A DNA stretch of 55,139 bases, from the NCBI GenBank assembly GCA_013115125.1, contig JABANN010000187.1, positions 1 to 55,139 of the forward strand, given 5' to 3'. A program made the position numbers and the translations under genes. The notes below the pieces were generated by a model. The model ran no database searches and was not told where the DNA came from. It saw nothing but the letters and a program-made list of their open reading frames with translations. Below are positions 41,742 to 55,139 of the stretch, piece after piece (position 1 is the first letter of the stretch; every line of letters begins with the position of its first letter). This DNA is from Perkinsus olseni. Lineage: Eukaryota > Perkinsozoa > Perkinsida.

Positions 41742-43018
41742 ATGATATACGCACGAGAGCTGTTCTCCAAGAAGGTGGTGGGGTACCCTTTGATTGGCCT
41801 GTGGAATGTTGAACGGAAGTCGGCCAACAACGCCCACCGGACTCCGGCGGTGGTAGGTCTGCCTGAGCGTTGGGTTCAGCGAGGGACAAATCCTCAGGTC
41901 ATTTGCGGTCGGTCGAATGTTGGTAAATCTACTCTGATTAATGAGCTGCTCTACGGCCGACAATTCGACCAGGTCAAGCATCGCGCGAGGTTGTCCTCGC
42001 ACAACATAACTCACGCACCAGTGTCGAACAAGGCTGGGCGGACCAGGCATATTTTCCGGTTCGACCTTGGTGACCGGTTAAGGCTTGTGGATCTGCCTGG
42101 TAGGGTCGGGCGTCTAATTTGTGTTTAGCTGTAATTCTCAGGTTACGGTTTTGCAGAGGTTGAAGGAAGCGTCCGAGATGAATGGGCTACGCTGATAGAA
42201 AGATATCTTCAAGTGGCCGGGGAGGAGTCGAGTCAGCTGCAGCGTGCGATCAGTCTGGTAGTAGTTTCACGCCATTATCATTGCTGAACGTACTTTTACA
42301 TGGATCGTATCTACCGGGTGTCCTCCCGCGGACGGGACGGGCGGGACACCCTGTTGTCGTCGTTATGTTTATCTTCGTAGGGGTTGCCGATTAGTATTGG
42401 AAACACAATTTGGACTGAGGCGGCTTCGACGGGCTGAGTGTGCTCCCACAGGTTGATGCGCGGAGGGGCGTCAAGGGACTGGATCGAGCCCTCTGGGACA
42501 TGCTACAGGAGAAGCGGATACCCTTTCAAGTCACTAGCGACTGTCCAACCCCGTGGTGATCTATGCCGATCAGGTTGTTCTGACTAAGGTTGACCTCGTC
42601 CATGACGTCTACGAGCTGCACGACACGATGGAGCACATCATCGCCATACTTCAAGTAGGGTAGCGTCTGTTGGAATAACGCTACCGCCAAAGACGAAGGG
42701 AGAGGGTCTTACTATCTGTATACTAGCAGCTGCAAGAACAGCAGAAATGTGAATGTTAGAATGTGTAGCTACTGCAACAATGATGCGCGTGCCACAACAA
42801 TGAATGCACAGCATGTAGTAGATCTCATAGCATCGTCCTCATGTGGAGTCTCAATGTTCCGTGTGCAGGAGTATGATAGAGAGGTCCTCTGGCCGTACAT
42901 TCACGCAGTTTCCAGCCTCCACAAGCACGGGATTAACGACCTCCTGCTCAGTCTCTCTGCCGTCGCTAGAGACTTCGAGATGCTTGGTCAGGCGCGTAGA
43001 GTGTCGGGTGGGGGTTAG
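41742..43018 (+). CDS. engB: EngB/YihA-type ribosome-biogenesis GTPase
   Basis: Five exons in phase: 41742-42099, 42142-42257, 42452-42529, 42574-42654 and 42869-43018. G1 is [12 protein letters not shown]. The G2 region is [17 protein letters not shown]3 is DLPG spliced to [29 protein letters not shown] follows, G4 is LTKVDLV, and a G5-region VSS lies in [20 protein letters not shown]. These are the ordered hallmarks of EngB (about 200 aa in bacteria); the protein is about 260 aa with an N-terminal extension of about 55 residues. In eukaryotes EngB homologues act on mitochondrial or plastid ribosomes, so an organelle role is inferred. The ATG follows an acceptor-like TTTAG, so an upstream leader exon is possible. 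Confidence 0.85.
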
Positions 43019-43422
43019 GGCATGTTTGGCTGTGGTTTCTGATGATGGAAGGTCGTTGTGTTCGGAGTAGTAGTACAGGGACCAGAGTACTGTCTTGGGG
43101 TTGAGCTCATCGGCCATCTCGAAGTTGCGGAAATTGTGGTATTGATTGTGTGGAGACTGACTTTGAATGAACATGAAAGTTGCCACGGCTGATCTTCCAC
43201 CGCATTTCGGATGCCAGCTCGATTTTGAGGGATGGATGGTGACACGCTGATTATTCCCAATCATCCTCCACCTTGTTTTCTATAAACTTGTGAAGGCAAC
43301 TGACGGCATTTGTGGTGGTATTGGGGTGACCATGTGGCGATTGTGCCATATGCAGCATGATGTATTAGGGAAGCTTCTATCGAAAAGGCACTGTGAAAAC
43401 TGATAGGTTGGAAGGGTTGAGT

Positions 43423-46950
<3,528 letters not shown>

Positions 46951-47181
46951 TGATCAGGAAGTGTTGTGTTGTTATTGCGGGGGTTTATCACCAGCGGGCG
47001 CCCAGGATTCCGCACGCATCCCCAGACACGAGTGAAACGGTTGGATAGGCCACCCACATCCGCTTGAACTCGCGCCAACCGGTATGCTTTAGTCCACCTT
47101 TATTAAGGGTTCTCGTGAGTGGTCCTTCTTGGGTAGGCTGAAGAAACATTGTCATCACACGGTAAGTTGTGTTTTCTATCT

Positions 47182-48231
47182 ATGCTTCATCACCTGCTAG
47201 CCAATTTGTTCGTGCTGTGCACCACCGTGGCCGCCTTCGGCACCAGTATTGATGAGACTCCTACCTCTGCGAATCACTGTGAGGAAGCCTGCTCTCAAAC
47301 GGTCGGTTGCGAACGATCCTATTGTAAGGCTAATGGTGTGTGCTTCGGCCTGTATCACAAGGGTGACTCGAAGTGCTACCAGCCTGGGGCCTCCGATGGT
47401 TATTGTGACGATGCTACCTTGGAGCCTGTCAGATGTGTTGATTATCCTCAAACCACCTGCAGTGAAGTTTGTAATTCTGTGGACGGCTGCAAGAGCTCTG
47501 TTATGGGCACATACTGCAAGGACTGGCTTGAAAGTCCGGTATGTTTCGGTATCATCACGAAAGGCGATGGTACGCTGTGCTTTGCGCCGACTGATAACGA
47601 GTGTGAAGGAGATTCCTACCCTTGTGAAATCTTCGGCACCACTGAGGCTCCCGTAGACACCACCGAGGCTCCTGTCGACACCACTGAGGCTCCAGTCGAC
47701 ACCACTGAGGCTCCTGTAGAGACCACTGAGGCTCCTGTAGAGACCACTGAGGCTCCTGTAGAGACTACAGACGCTCCTGTAGAGACTACTGAGGCTCCTG
47801 TCGAGACTACTGAGGCTCCTGTCGACACCACTGAGGCTCCTGTCGACACCACTGAGGCTCCTGTAGAGACTACTGAGGCTCCAGTCGACACCACTGAGGC
47901 TCCTGTCGACACTACTGAACCCTCAATCGACACCGCCGATCCAGCCCAGCCTAGTGTTGATGACGTGGAAGGGGATTGGTGTGGTGATACTCCTCTTGGT
48001 GCTATGAGAGTAACTCTCAGAGAAGATGGAACCGCGTCTATTTTCATATCGGGTCAGCCGTTCACCGCTACCTACTATCTCGATGGCTATGATATCATCA
48101 TTCAGAATCCTGATGAATCACTACAGAGCCTCCTCACCGCGCTTGACACCAGTCTAGTCACGAGATACACTCCGGAGGGCATCTCCGTTGAACTTGTTAA
48201 TCTTTTCTCCACCACATTGTCTAATTGCTAA
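47182..48231 (+). CDS. Secreted Cys-rich protein with mucin-like repeats (member 3)
   Basis: 349 aa from ATG 47182 (MLHHLLANLFVLCTTVAAFG, signal peptide); a TTG-led extension is ignored. Module A: GCERSYCKANG, CFGLYHKGD, CDD. Module B: GTYCKDW, CFGIITKGDG. Then about 17 heptads of the APVDTTE/APVETTE type. A C-terminal domain of about 90 residues starts DWCGDTPLGAMRV and ends TTLSNC, so its first and last Cys probably pair. That domain recurs in member 4 (48916-49473). Single exon. Secreted or surface-exposed, function unknown. Confidence 0.82.
   Translation: MLHHLLANLFVLCTTVAAFGTSIDETPTSANHCEEACSQTVGCERSYCKANGVCFGLYHKGDSKCYQPGASDGYCDDATLEPVRCVDYPQTTCSEVCNSVDGCKSSVMGTYCKDWLESPVCFGIITKGDGTLCFAPTDNECEGDSYPCEIFGTTEAPVDTTEAPVDTTEAPVDTTEAPVETTEAPVETTEAPVETTDAPVETTEAPVETTEAPVDTTEAPVDTTEAPVETTEAPVDTTEAPVDTTEPSIDTADPAQPSVDDVEGDWCGDTPLGAMRVTLREDGTASIFISGQPFTATYYLDGYDIIIQNPDESLQSLLTALDTSLVTRYTPEGISVELVNLFSTTLSNC
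47641..47930. repeat. 21-bp coding tandem repeat of member 3
   Basis: About fourteen 21-bp units (core ACTGAGGCTCCTGT) encode the Thr-rich heptads. GACACC and GAGACT variants alternate in runs, suggesting unit duplication in blocks. Confidence 0.85.
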
Positions 48232-48915
48232 GTTTTGTTTGCAATCCAGTGTGATGCATGCCCTCTCAGGTGAGAAGGTTCATGCTAGACTAATTCTTTA
48301 ATTTAAATACTTAGGAACTGATGATCAGTGTAGACTAATGTGTGTCCACGGGACGGGTTGCGTGGATATAGTTCAATGGAGGGATGCGCAGTCATACGGT
48401 TCATCTTAGTCTCGAAGCACTACCCAGTCAATTGGGCCTCCCAAGCTATCCGAATTGGCTTGATTTCTGCTCATTCGAAAAACAGCGAAGACGCGGGTCT
48501 GCATATCCTAGCTTATTGTCGAATCCAATCTACTGTGTTTGAGCATTCGGACTCCGGATTCCAGAGAGATTCCTTTCTGTAAGTGAGTTCTTTGTCTTTT
48601 GCATTTAGGCTAAACCTTTTCTCGACAGGTTTTACGCTTCTTTGACTTAGCCGTGGATGATGCTGTGTGTTGAGTGTTTGAGCGATCAAACCTCATTCAG
48701 AATTCATTGACGATGCATTTGATTTCAGTGCATCTCAAGTCTTTCCTGTGCAGGAGTATCTTGAAACGCCTGCTCGGATTCTTCGTGTTCTTATCGCACT
48801 ATAATTCTTTCCTCCGTAACAAGATTGCTATTGGAACAGTACATGAGTCACTTCATAAACTTGTGCCGACTCTCGTTACAACCCTTCAGGTCTGCAATTT
48901 TATATTCCAATCGTC
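48232..48915. other. Spacer between members 3 and 4
   Basis: No gene seen. A CCCTTCAG acceptor-like site about 25 bp before the member 4 ATG may be its trans- or cis-splice acceptor. Confidence 0.4.
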
Positions 48916-49473
48916 ATGAACTCCCCTCATCAACCCATCCTCGCCCTATTTCTCCTCGCCGTATGCTGCCAGGGCTCCGTCCAAGATACGGCATGCGAGA
49001 GCATCTGTTCTGGTGTGATCGGCTGTGGTTCGTCTTACTGCAAGTCTTGGAAGACTCCTCCGCACTGCTTCGGCATCCTCATCAAGCCCGACTCTTCACT
49101 ATGCTATGCCCCAGCTGACGCCACTTGTACAGGTGAAGAGCATCCTTGTGAGCAAACAACTGCCACCGCGGCGCCATCTGTTGGTACACCCTCGGTCAGC
49201 GATATCGTTGGATCTTGGTGTGGAACGTCACCTTATCCAGGAGGCGACTTCCGGATCACTTTCGACCAGACGTCTGTTCTCCTCGCTATAGTGGATAAGA
49301 TCTACACTGCGGACTATTCCCTCGAGGGTTACGAGATTGTCTTCAGCAACTACGACGATGACTTCAAGCAGCTTCTCCAAGCCCTTGGCTCTCAGCCGTA
49401 TGCCGAGTACAGGGCTAGTGGACTATTCATAGATTTTAGTGGTATATTCACCGATACCGCTTCGAGGTGTTGA
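48916..49473 (+). CDS. Secreted Cys-rich protein, compact form (member 4)
   Basis: 185 aa from ATG 48916 (MNSPHQPILALFLLAVCCQG, signal peptide). One module B: GCGSSYCKSWKTPPHCFGI, ending HPCEQ. A short Thr/Ala/Pro linker replaces the heptad array. The C-terminal domain starts SWCGTSPYPGGDFRITF and ends DTASRC, aligned over its length with that of member 3 (both contain YSLEGYEIVF/YYLDGYDIII-type strands). It is the minimal architecture of the family: module B plus WCG domain. Single exon, tandem to member 3. Function unknown. Confidence 0.82.
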   Translation: MNSPHQPILALFLLAVCCQGSVQDTACESICSGVIGCGSSYCKSWKTPPHCFGILIKPDSSLCYAPADATCTGEEHPCEQTTATAAPSVGTPSVSDIVGSWCGTSPYPGGDFRITFDQTSVLLAIVDKIYTADYSLEGYEIVFSNYDDDFKQLLQALGSQPYAEYRASGLFIDFSGIFTDTASRC

Positions 49474-51432
49474 ATTCATTTCTAGCTTCACGGCGCGAGC
49501 TAGAAGTAATCCTCTCGTAGGCATATACCTGAGCATGTTTGCACTGTCACCATGTATGTATGAGAACTGTTGATGCTCTCATGTGTGATCGAGTTGACCA
49601 AAACAGTGGGTTGACGATGAATCACTCAGATGAGCACTGCGCTTCGCAACCGGAGAGTTCGCGATTCTACTCGGGGAGCGGAAGAAATAAATTGTTGTTG
49701 AGGAACACTTTCGCAAGAAGAGATTGCGCGCGATAGTGCTGCCGAGTAGCCGAGTACGCAGCGCAATGCACAGTCGTCGGCCTGTCCGCACGCGGAAAGT
49801 CCGACGAGTATCTGGACAGAGTAGCCATGATGGCTTGATGGTAAGACTCATCATCTGATTTGTACTGAATGACGACTATAAGAGAGAACAGGGCCAATGC
49901 GGCCAACTTTTCTCGCCGTAACTCGTGTACTTATTTGACCGAGAGATAGGTCGTTCTCTTGAAAATTACCTTGGATTTTTTTGGTGCTAGGCGGACTCGA
50001 CCTGCTCCAGGCAGGTGATCCGAAGGTCAATAGGATAGTAATAGAAAAAAAATTAGTGGAGCGAATCAGGGACGATGATAACTATGATGGGAGGAGACCC
50101 GATAGAGACTTTCTCGGAACGGAGCTCCGCGTAGTAGACAGGACTGATTCTACGGGTGAGAATCGGGCATCGTTGGAGACTGCTCTATGGTACCACGGTG
50201 TGACACCGCTTCTTAGAAAGATGCTTCTTCACCTGTGAACCTATCGATACTAGGTAGGAAGCGGAAGACCTAGTGGTGTTAACGTATCAACAAGAGTTGC
50301 TATGGTCGTGTTAGACGACACGTGTAGCCAACAGCAGGAAATATAAATCAGCCTTATGCTATGAAAGGAGGGGTGGGAACTAATTCAGTGCCCACTTAAT
50401 AAGTAACTCCGCCGAGCAGCCCGTTCCATCAAATTCAACAACGTCGGAAACTTCCACGCAAGCTTCCTTGATTCTCAGATCGCAATGGATGCAATATCCC
50501 AGATTTCGTCCTTTGCGGGAAGGCCCGCCGGAATCGCGCAATAAAGGATGCGTATTCCACGACTTCCGCTCACTGTAGTCGGGAGTCACTCGCTCGCCTG
50601 GAAAGTCGAAGGAGAACTTACTCGTCCGAGCGGTCTTTTATTCCCGGTCCCCCGTCACGCAGAAACTCTCAGTGGCTTTTCTAGCATTGGATCGGCCCTT
50701 GGCAGCATAGCGGCTGTAGTTTAGGTGTCCTCCCCGATTCGGAGTTTGAGTAATTCATTCATGCTTATCATCTCGCTGGTTATTCAGCGTAGATTAATGC
50801 TCACGCAAATGTCTTATTACTGGGGGATCGTTGCTGCCATAACTTCTCTCACCATCACACCGATCGATGCCACAGGCAATCATGGAGGCCACAGGCGAAG
50901 AAATATGAGGTAGACCCGAGGATCGCCCAGCAACCTTTGCCGTGGCTCCAGCCTTGCCTTAGAGTCATTATCATGTTTCAGAGACGTTCTTTCTTCCACT
51001 CCGACCGAGAGGCCTCCCCCTAGGTAGCGGTCCTTTATGTAGCATTGTCATTACTTGGCTTGAACTACCATGCAGGTATGAGGACGCAATTCGAATGGAC
51101 GCCCAAGGACGCCCGCGGGGCAGGGTAGCCGAGGGACTCATCCCCAACGAACCTCCTCCTAGGTAGGCACGCCAAGGCATTGCTCTCTCGCTCACCTCCC
51201 CAACTCTTCCAGCTTCCAAGATGCAATGTTGTCGCCGTTGAGAGGCGAGAGCCAGCAACGCCAGCCGAACAGTATGCCGCCAACCAGTACGAGAAATACT
51301 CGCCCTGTAAACGTGAATTTTGATGAGGAGAGGAGTCCACCGTCCTAGTAAGGCCCACGGACCCCTAGTTTCTAGTGATGGGCTTAGAAATATCGTCCTC
51401 TCAGTGACGAGGCCGTAGCAGTTGACGGTGCG

Positions 51433-51470
<38 letters not shown>

Positions 51471-52190
51471 GGTGTGGCCTACGATAAATGGGACTGAGGT
51501 GAGCAGTAACGGGGTTGGTTATTGATCAATTTTATAAATTAACAATAAACCTGTTCCCTAAAGCTCTCAAGAGATATTTTGCCGACCGTGTTTGCTTGAG
51601 GGGCTCACTACGCATTCCGGAATGAGTAATTTTAGCATCAGCACTTGTCATGGTGAAGAGCCACTTCACGCTGTATGGGAAGGCCGAGCCCGTGACACTT
51701 TTCTTCACCAGTCACGCAGCATGAGGGCGTCTGATATGGTCGTCGAATCCATGATGGCACGAGTGACTGAACGGCGCTCTACTGTTGAACCATTCGACTG
51801 AATCGATCAATAATCCTTCTTCCTCACGGATACCCTCCGCTGTTGACAAACGAATCGCACTACGTAATCCTTCCCGCCCCAAGTGACACAGTTGTATGTA
51901 GCTACAGTAATGGAGAGGTCAACACGGAGCGGTTTGAAAAGTTCATACTAGCCGTTAAAAATGGGCTCATCCTCTGAACGAGGGGGCCAGCTTCGGGTTT
52001 TAATTTATCAATTATTTTCGCCACTTTTATCACGTAGCGCTTGGGACGATATTCAAAATATGATTACGATAATGCCGTTGTTATTGTTGTTGTTGTTTTG
52101 CCTAGCTGTTGTGTCTCAGTGGGCTATCAGTGCCTCAGTAACGTTCTAGTGGTTGAAAAGCCTCCGACAGTGTGTAGTACAGTTGATACT
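49474..52190. other. Repeat-bearing region without supported gene
   Basis: Open frames near 49981-50238 (plus; FLGTELRVVDRTDSTGENR) and 50589-50380 (minus; GYCIHCDLRIKEACVEVSD, with a CxxC) look protein-like but have no start, family or splice partners. A (CTG)12 run lies at 51434-51469. Confidence 0.4.
51434..51469. repeat. (CTG)12 microsatellite
   Basis: Twelve perfect CTG units, outside any supported gene. Confidence 0.97.
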
Positions 52191-52191
52191 G

Positions 52192-52530
52192 TTACGTGAA
52201 CACGACGGTTTTTATGTCTTTGGCCAGCACTGTCCTGTGCGTGAGGTACTTGAGAGTGCCTTTTCGGTCGGGTACTACCTCGAAACTGCACGGCTGCATA
52301 TCGTAATGGTACACTAGGCCCGCGTGAAGTTCCCTTCGCGCGCTGTACAACAATGAAACGGTCGATGAAACGGTCGATAGATATTCAAGTGAACTTCTCT
52401 CTTCAAAATCCATTCCCAGTCCAACTTTCATATCTGAACACTTCCTACCAGCGGAGAGACCACAATTTCTGCGATTTTCACAACGTCTTGGTTCACAGTG
52501 TAGTACTGCAGAGGCTGTTGCTTCGAACCA
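52192..52530 (-). pseudogene. Fragment resembling ERGIC/Erv41-Erv46 cargo receptor
   Basis: Minus-strand frames joined by a 48-nt intron (GTAGGAAG...GAAG) read QQPLQYYTVNQDVVKIAEI, then HAGLVYHYDMQPCSFEVV and KGTLKYLT. The second block fits the luminal-to-membrane motif PG(i/v)f.Yd(l/f).P...., with fl.fLT after it, near the C-terminus of ERGIC2/3 proteins. The expected following GG.f...g transmembrane segment is missing, and the earlier domains are not found upstream, where a dispersed repeat (52742-52965) lies instead. Probably a broken copy. The family match rests on a short motif. Confidence 0.35.
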
Positions 52531-52741
52531 ACTGAGATCGTCCGCCGTTCTGTGTGGCAGACACGAGCGCGGGGAGGAAGCAACACTTGCACCGTACTTT
52601 CGGCCACCTATATTTTCCGAACCAAGGTGACAAGGCTGTGGTCATCATGCATGACTCTCTGTGGCATACCTACACTAGAGATGCGGTTGGCAAATAGGGT
52701 ATGATTTGTACGATGTAGTGAACTCCCTCCGTCATGGGTGC

Positions 52742-52965
52742 CGTAATTTGTGATACTCTTGTGTGATTCTGCGAGCTAGGCTGTGCATTTGTCCCTCCTC
52801 GCTAGGCGACGTTATTTTAACTTATTACGATATTGTGGTGCATATTTGAGCATCAGATCAGTGTCTCTTCCGATATCCCTGTTACTGGCTGAAGCATGGT
52901 TTAAAACCATTAACAAAACCATTGGTTTTGTTAAGTCAAGAGGGAAATAACAACACGAGCGTATT
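52742..52965. repeat. Dispersed repeat, copy 2 (partner at 34555-34770)
   Basis: Same unit as 34555-34770. It differs by carrying a hairpin insert (52898-52934) where copy 1 has unrelated bases. Confidence 0.7.
52910..52934. repeat. Small palindrome, 12-bp arms
   Basis: TTAACAAAACCA, one central T, then TGGTTTTGTTAA. Preceded by GGTTTAAAACC, itself palindromic. Present only in this copy of the dispersed repeat. Confidence 0.9.
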
Positions 52966-53109
52966 TGAGCACTTAAACGAAATAACTTGTGCGGCAATAT
53001 GAACGTCGGCATTGTGCCCACCTGCGTTTTGGACCCGCGAATCTTACTACCGGATGGCAACCGGCAGCTGAGCTAGGCTGGTAGTCTGTAACGGAAATTG
53101 TAACACGCA

Positions 53110-53256
53110 AGAAAGGGGAGCCACTGTGCTGTCACGTGGCGCGAGAGCGGTATGCATGCTGATTGCATGATGCTATTGATGCATTGAGCCAGCATGTGAG
53201 TGCTTCCTCGAGCCCCAGCCGCTGCTGCTGTGGCATAGCGGCCTCATTTTCGTTGC
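53110..53256. mobile_element. Short inverted-repeat (MITE-like) element, second copy
   Basis: GGGGAGCCACTGTGC near 53116 and GGCATAGCGGCCTCATTTTCG near 53232 are imperfect inverted repeats matching the 33.98-34.09 kb element. Internal sequences differ. Confidence 0.4.
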
Positions 53257-53304
53257 ATGATGTATTCTCTTCGTTATCACAGCCTGTGTCCGCGGCATCG
53301 TAAA

Positions 53305-53355
53305 ACCGCTAAATTCATTTCAGATTGGCCGCCAATCTGAAATGAATTTAGCGGT
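53305..53355. repeat. 51-bp palindrome, 25-bp perfect arms
   Basis: ACCGCTAAATTCATTTCAG at the left end is followed by ATTGGC; one central C is followed by the exact reverse complement of the 25-bp arm. No other copy was seen in the window. Confidence 0.95.
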
Positions 53356-53661
53356 ACGATCATTGGCGAGAGTCTAAGCCGGAACTGGCGTTAGACTATA
53401 AACTCCCACTGTATGAGTCACGCACACACTAACCCTTTTCGTGTCTCAAGTTCGAGTTGAGGCTGTTATGTGTAACTATGAACAAAGAGGACCTCAGATC
53501 AGAGAAACAGGTTCTTTAAACGACATGGGAACGGACCGTTGACGACCGAGGACTGCAAAGATAGACCGGAAGAGTCCTCCTTGACAAACTAGCGGGAAGC
53601 CTTGATGCGTATCAAACGACACCCGGATAAGAAAATTCTAGACTATGATTTCATCGACTAT

Positions 53662-55139
53662 TTACAGGTCCAGTTTGAGGTACTGTAGCCCATCTGCATC
53701 CGCATCGCCAGCCTGAACGAAGGAGAAGTAAATGGCATTCGACCGAGGATTCTGGTCAATGGTTCCGGAAACAGTTAAACATGTATGGAACAACTCGGAT
53801 CACCTGGCTGATCTCGCCTCTCAAAGACCGCCCAAATTCGACAGCGACCTTATCCCGGTCATAGCCCTTGCCTAGGAGGTAGCTCAGTTTGGCGACCGCG
53901 GCCTCGACGGTCATATCCCTTGCGCTAATTACGCCAAGGGAAAAAAGGTGAACTCCTCCGAGGTAGCTGCCCAGATTGATGGCACCGCGGAGGATTTGTG
54001 ATACTCCAATGACGGGGATATCTTGCTCTCGGACCCTGATGATGCAACGACGTTCTCATCTATGGTTTGGAGAAGCCGCTTTGAACCCACTTGATGAGCC
54101 AATCGGTGAAATGAGGTTGATTGGAGGGGGCGTTGCCGCTACCATAAAGTACGAGTACCACACCTTTCACATCACTGAGAGCCATTGACTTGAGATTGGC
54201 AAAGCCGGGTACCTAAGCAAGGGCAAATCAATAATTCTGACAGGCTCGTTAGAGGGGAGGGGCGTTGTTGCTTGTCAGCTCATGCGTACCATGCGGAGGA
54301 CCAGCAGAGAACCCTCCATCCGTTTATCAGCTCTGAACGGTCCAGTTGGAGGAAGACGGAGGATATTCGAGAGTTGGACACACGAGTCGATGGTGGCGAG
54401 GTCAGGAAACTTAGGCGAGGCGAAAGATCCTGCGGCACTTGTCTGGATCTGCGGAAGGTGAATGTCCGACGCCCCGCTGCTTTTAGTGATGCGCTGATGG
54501 AAGAGGCTCGGCCACAGGGCCGTGCACTCCCCTCAGGCGGGATCGGTTCAGCTGCAGTGTGAGGCGACGATTAGCTGCTTATCTCCTACCTTCACACAAC
54601 GAGTTCCGCGCATGAGACGAGTGCCGGAAAACAGAGATACCTCCGGTATATTGTACGAACCTGGGAAATGGTGAAGGTGTGGTAGAGCTAATCAACGATC
54701 GGTCTAAAAGAAAATGCTACAGCCTTCGATCACCTGCGAGGAGGACGGAGACAACGATGTTACGACGAGCGTCGCTGTGAGGCTCGAAGAAGGGAATAGC
54801 TGCGCCGGTGATGATGACACTCTTGGCCAAGTTGGAGAACATGAATGACAGGGCACTCGAGGTGTAGGACATGGTATCAGTGCCGTGGAGGATGACGAAT
54901 CCGTCATAGTCGTCGTAGTTATCCTCAACAGCCTGAGGGGCTACTCAAACAGGAGAGGTTGAATGCTGCTGACCTTAGCCATGGCAGCCCAACCCTCAGG
55001 TGACATATCGGAACTATCGATCAGGTTCTCCCATTCGACAACCTGAGGAAACAGGCTGGCTCGAATGTTATCACCCGGACCGCTGCACCATCCAACTTAC
55101 GGAAACTGTGGGCATCCCGGTAGCCTGGAGTTCGGGTAG
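53662..55139 (-). CDS. Type I L-asparaginase (5' end outside window)
   Basis: Minus-strand multi-exon gene cut by the right edge. Exons in order: a partial N-terminal piece; VVEWENLIDSSDM; then ILHGTDTMSYTSSALSFMF with the family's second catalytic Thr in HGTDT and VIITGAAIPFFEPHSDARRN. Next IPEVSLFSGTRLMRGTRCVK; SFASPKFPDLAT; KGVVLVLYGSGNAPS; VIGVSQILRGAINLG; ARDMTVEAAVAKLSYLLGKG; and a last short exon AGDADADGLQYLKLDL ending at 53662. Blocks match type I (cytosolic, EcAI/human ASPG-like) asparaginases: IDSSDM, DGFVILHGTDTM, RGnR..K, GNaP, SQ..G, DMT.EAA. The reaction is Asn to Asp plus ammonia. No signal peptide can be judged because the start is missing. Introns are about 45-80 nt where clear. 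Confidence 0.87.

Noticed and set aside
54272-54562. Plus-strand 96-aa frame
   Set aside because: It is the antisense of L-asparaginase exons and introns, whose conserved blocks read on the minus strand.

Overview
The window reads as nuclear DNA of a unicellular eukaryote, most likely an alveolate close to Perkinsus. Most conserved genes are cut by many GT-AG introns, typically 36-70 nt. The proteins are eukaryotic (RMI1, EDR2_C-domain proteins, MAPKK, canonical poly(A) polymerase, P4H-type 2OG oxygenase, triose-phosphate-translocator family), with an EngB-type GTPase of bacterial ancestry. Several starts sit just after a pyrimidine-rich AG with no convincing upstream exon, which would fit the spliced-leader trans-splicing known in perkinsids and dinoflagellates. 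The genus is inference; the eukaryotic, intron-rich nature is seen directly.

Layout. From 0.5 to 18.8 kb nearly everything recognisable is on the minus strand: two secreted Cys-rich proteins, an RMI1 homologue, two tandem EDR2_C genes, several unrecognised genes and a secreted 341-aa protein. Exceptions on the plus strand are a carboxylesterase tail (6.5-7.1 kb) and a Harbinger-like transposase remnant (7.7-8.0 kb). From 18.8 to 24.1 kb no gene is supported, and the strand then switches. From 24.1 to 49.5 kb every supported gene is on the plus strand: MAPKK-like kinase, a Ser-rich protein, an alpha/beta hydrolase, a CaaX-ending protein, two TPT-family transporters, an unrecognised gene, a P4H-type oxygenase, EngB, poly(A) polymerase and two more members of the Cys-rich secreted family. 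From 49.5 to 53.6 kb the window is repeat-rich with gene fragments. A type I L-asparaginase on the minus strand enters from the right edge.

No single pathway links the genes. The most distinctive content is a four-member family of secreted modular Cys-rich proteins with mucin-like Thr/Glu/Ala/Pro repeats. It lies at both ends of the divergent gene block, two members on each side. Other notable points are a 385-bp identical tract shared by the two transporters (gene conversion), tRNA-like box-B sequences inside introns, a short inverted-repeat element family, and a 51-bp near-perfect palindrome. Exon limits below come from reading frame, splice sites and family similarity by eye; no alignment or search was run.
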